Part shown: positions 14,882-17,663 of the stretch, one piece after another
Layout: the number at the start of each line of letters is the position of its first letter
Position numbering within the stretch: the stretch's first letter is position 1
Assembly (NCBI GenBank): GCA_002322865.1
Contig: DCOH01000056.1
Location: forward strand, 50,825-68,487
Length of the DNA: 17,663 nt
Origin: Sphingobacterium sp. UBA1575
GTDB taxonomy: Bacteria > Bacteroidota > Bacteroidia > Sphingobacteriales > Sphingobacteriaceae
Reading direction: 5' to 3'
Made by a program: the position numbers and the translations under genes
Notes under the pieces: generated by a model
Database searches by the model: none
What the model saw: only the letters and a program-made list of their open reading frames with translations
Told to the model about the DNA's origin: nothing

Positions 14882-17663
14882 TTACTGCTTAAAGAACTCC
14901 TGGTAAACCGAATCGGGCATCAGTTTGCCCGAGCGGATAAAATCCTTGTTCATATCCCGAAATTGCTCGAACCTATCACTTATGATTGATCCTTTAACAT
15001 CTTCACCAACCGGATCCTCATTCAGGGACCTATCCAACTGAAAGAGTTTTTGGTCATTGATATGATATCCATCATAGACAAAATCGATCAATTGGGATTT
15101 GCTCTGCATGATCGGAATACCCAGGCCAGATCTACTACCTCCGATATCCAGGCCTTTTCCTATCCAGGTAACCTTTTGTGGAACTTTCAAACCATAATTC
15201 TGACGATAATAGGCTAACAAACTAGGGGCAAAATCGAAATGGCTGACTATATTGGTGAACCTCTTCTTTTCCTTAAGCATTTTCGAATACAGGATAAGAG
15301 GTACATGATAGCGATCGATCTTGGATTGCAGCGGAATTTCCGGCATGGCATGATCACCAGTTATCACAAAAATCGTATGCTTGAACTCGGCCCTCGTTGC
15401 ATACTTGGAAAAAAACTCCCTGAGGGCATCATCTACGTTCATCACCGAGATCAGTTGTTTCCTATTGGCCAAGGCAAACGTACGCTGTTCCTTGGTCAAT
15501 CTAAGATCTTGAAGGCGCTTCTCATATAGATCCGCATATTTCTTCTCATCATTGATCAAGAAAGGATTATGGGTGGACAAGGTAAGGGCGATGTGAAAAT
15601 ATGGAGGCGTCGCCCCATCCCCTTGCCTGTACAATTGGTCCAGCACGGCCTGATCTTCATATCCCCAGCTTTCACCAGCTGAACTTGGAAGCTTACGATA
15701 ACCCTTGGGGAAACTCCGCTGCTCGATGATCTTATCGGTCCTGTTGAATTCCAGGTATTTGGCCATGTAATCGAAATTGACATCTCCCCCGTAGATGAAG
15801 GAGGTTTGGAACCGGTTGTGCCTCAGGACATTCAAAAGGTTGAAATGATCGGGATAATTTGCCTGTTCCAGGAATCCGGCACTGGCAAAGGGAAGAGATC
15901 CCAAAAGGGTTGGAAGTGCTGAGAATGTCCTACCGGAAGAGCTTAAGGCATTTTCCCAGACCATTGAGCTATCCTTCAGACTGCTCAAAAAAGGGGTAAA
16001 ATCACCTATATAGCCCTTCGGGTCCGAATAGGCATTCCCCAATCCCTCAACAATGATCAGCACCAGATTGGGAACCTTATCGGTCTTGACCATCAATGGG
16101 CCTAGCACATCCTTCGTTTGTTCCTGTTTTAGGAATGGGTAATCCGCAGAAATACCCGCATAGACAGCTCCTGGATTACTGTCAAAATATCCAGCCTTGA
16201 TTTCCTGCATCAGATGTTCGGTATTGGATCCTACAAAGAACCCCAGTTTACTCTGTTCGGCGGTCTGAACAGATTCGTCCCTATCACTATTGAATTCCAT
16301 GGATAGGCTCAGCAGAAGGATACTGATAATCCCTAATCCCATTAAGCTTAATCCCAATGGTGCAGAGCCCTTCCATTTTTTAGCTAAAAAATAGAATAGG
16401 CTATAAATACCAAGAAGACCGGCAACCAGGGCAAGGATATTCTTCAAGGTCAGAACCTGACTGGATTCCAGGATGTTTTTTATTTCCTCAGCCGAATAAA
16501 AGAAGAGATCGGATCCCAACAGGTTTCTCGAGGATGAAAAGTAGAAGGCCAGAAGCAATTGGGAAATAAGTAGAACAGCCAATAAGAGATTAAATAACCA
16601 TTTGGAAAGTGTTCTGTTAAGCAGCTGGACAAGACCGAACATCATCCCAAGAACAAATAGTAGCGTAAAACTGTAAAGCATGTTGTTCCCCAACATGATA
16701 AAAAACTCAGTTGCCCCTTTAAAATGTTGGATAAATGATCCATAGAGCAACCATTCGATCACGGAAAAAACAAGCACAAGGACGATGAAAAGACTTCCAG
16801 CTACAGAAAAGTATTGCAGGATCTGCTTTCCCATCCTAAGCAACCTTGCCCTTACACTTTCCTTCTTTTCCTGTGAAAAGCCCTGTCGGGTCATTTCGCC
16901 CCAACCGCTTTTCTTGCGGAAATAATCTACCATGCCGCGAATCCCAGCCCAGGTAACCAAGGGATGGAAATAAAAGGGCTCAAAAACAGCCGTCAGGATC
17001 AATTTCCGCATATCCTTCTGTTTGGAATAGACCTGCCGGCTGACAAGATCTACCGCTATGGCATATGAGGAATACAGCACGCTCGAAAATACAACCAGAG
17101 CATACAACGCGATAAAAAAAGACCAGTTGATGGTCCCCGAAAAAACAAAGATCCAAAAGACGGCATAACCGGAAAACTCTACAAAAGGTCCCAGGAACTC
17201 AAAGAAGAACCAATAAGGGAGACTGATCATGCCTAGCTTCCCATATCTAGGGTTAAACATCAGCTTGCGATGCTTCCAAAGTGTTTCCATCGTACCGCGC
17301 ATCCATCGGTTACGTTGTTTCTTTAGTACTTCTTTATCTTCAGGTACCTCTGTCCAGCATAATGGATCTGGGATATTGATCACCTGATGCGGTAGATTTT
17401 GTTCGATCATATAACGGCGCATACGCACCACCAATTCCATGTCCTCTCCTACGGTCGCATGGTCATATCCCCCGCAAGCCAGAACGATCTCCTTATCAAA
17501 TGCCCCAAAGGCCCCAGAGATCAGGATCAATCCACTTGCACGGGACCAGGCCATCCTTCCCAGTACAAATGCCCGGATATATTCCAGTGCCTGGGAACGA
17601 CCGAGCCAGCTTTTGGGCAAGTTGACCTCCAGTACTTTCCCGTGTTCGATCCTGCAGTTGTTT
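14882..17663 (-). CDS. GT2 glycosyltransferase fused to LtaS-like sulfatase/phosphoglycerol transferase (5' end off window)
   Basis: The frame stays open to the right edge, so the gene is cut; 926 residues are visible. The N-terminal visible part is the back half of a BcsA-like processive glycosyltransferase: GED (codons 17441-17449), QRNRW (17303-17317, the QxxRW motif) and three or four membrane helices after it. A link (about 16850-16920) leads to five more helices, as in LtaS. The extracytoplasmic end is a sulfatase-fold domain. The LtaS active-site residues are all recognisable: Glu in LIIVEGLGN (codon 16046-16048), Thr in SGRTFSAL (15926-15928), and Asp-His in TGDHAMPE (15350-15355). 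The likely role is sugar-polymer synthesis coupled to transfer of a phospho-alcohol or similar group outside the inner membrane. The substrate is unknown. It ends 7 bp from the convergent YaiO gene. Confidence 0.9.
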   Translation of the reverse strand, partial: NNCRIEHGKVLEVNLPKSWLGRSQALEYIRAFVLGRMAWSRASGLILISGAFGAFDKEIVLACGGYDHATVGEDMELVVRMRRYMIEQNLPHQVINIPDPLCWTEVPEDKEVLKKQRNRWMRGTMETLWKHRKLMFNPRYGKLGMISLPYWFFFEFLGPFVEFSGYAVFWIFVFSGTINWSFFIALYALVVFSSVLYSSYAIAVDLVSRQVYSKQKDMRKLILTAVFEPFYFHPLVTWAGIRGMVDYFRKKSGWGEMTRQGFSQEKKESVRARLLRMGKQILQYFSVAGSLFIVLVLVFSVIEWLLYGSFIQHFKGATEFFIMLGNNMLYSFTLLFVLGMMFGLVQLLNRTLSKWLFNLLLAVLLISQLLLAFYFSSSRNLLGSDLFFYSAEEIKNILESSQVLTLKNILALVAGLLGIYSLFYFLAKKWKGSAPLGLSLMGLGIISILLLSLSMEFNSDRDESVQTAEQSKLGFFVGSNTEHLMQEIKAGYFDSNPGAVYAGISADYPFLKQEQTKDVLGPLMVKTDKVPNLVLIIVEGLGNAYSDPKGYIGDFTPFLSSLKDSSMVWENALSSSGRTFSALPTLLGSLPFASAGFLEQANYPDHFNLLNVLRHNRFQTSFIYGGDVNFDYMAKYLEFNRTDKIIEQRSFPKGYRKLPSSAGESWGYEDQAVLDQLYRQGDGATPPYFHIALTLSTHNPFLINDEKKYADLYEKRLQDLRLTKEQRTFALANRKQLISVMNVDDALREFFSKYATRAEFKHTIFVITGDHAMPEIPLQSKIDRYHVPLILYSKMLKEKKRFTNIVSHFDFAPSLLAYYRQNYGLKVPQKVTWIGKGLDIGGSRSGLGIPIMQSKSQLIDFVYDGYHINDQKLFQLDRSLNEDPVGEDVKGSIISDRFEQFRDMNKDFIRSGKLMPDSVYQEFFKQ

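Overview
The window looks like chromosomal DNA of a Bacteroidota member, probably of the Sphingobacteriaceae type. This is inferred from secreted proteins whose signal peptides end in A-Q, a lipoprotein Tsp/Prc protease, a YaiO-family barrel, mostly weak Shine-Dalgarno sites, and -7 boxes of the TAnnTTTG type. No tRNA, rRNA, CRISPR array or insertion sequence was seen. Both edges cut through genes.

Region 1 (1-5159, minus strand) is the most interesting part. An AraC-type regulator is followed by two small secreted pilin-like proteins, a PapD-like periplasmic chaperone, a two-domain secreted protein with a pilin-like C-terminal half (candidate tip adhesin), and a large secreted protein that runs off the left edge (candidate outer-membrane usher). 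The last three genes are tightly coupled: 1 bp between chaperone and adhesin, and a TAATG overlap between adhesin and usher candidate. The three pilin-like domains share a Tyr exactly six residues from the C-terminus. The chaperone keeps the Arg and Lys positions that PapD uses to hold a subunit C-terminus. Together these read as a chaperone-usher type pilus locus in a phylum known mainly for a different (type V) pilus system. The major pilin gene has its own promoter candidate, a 5' leader hairpin and a downstream attenuator-like hairpin, which fits a need for more of that subunit.

Region 2 (5160-8990, plus strand) holds a secreted TPR protein divergent from the AraC gene, then a complete lipoprotein Tsp/Prc protease (S41) with intact Ser/Lys residues and a strong terminator.

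Region 3 (8990-11647) is AT-rich and gene-poor. It has one orphan 155-aa protein, a possible decayed gene, and two tandem rho-independent terminators with no gene in front of them, which suggests small RNA genes.

Region 4 (11648-17663) has an AsmA/DUF748-like membrane-anchored protein and a YaiO-family TPR plus beta-barrel protein. Convergent with the latter, 7 bp away, is a large protein joining a BcsA-like family 2 glycosyltransferase to an LtaS-like phosphoglycerol-transferase/sulfatase domain. This pairing suggests synthesis, decoration and export of a surface polysaccharide.
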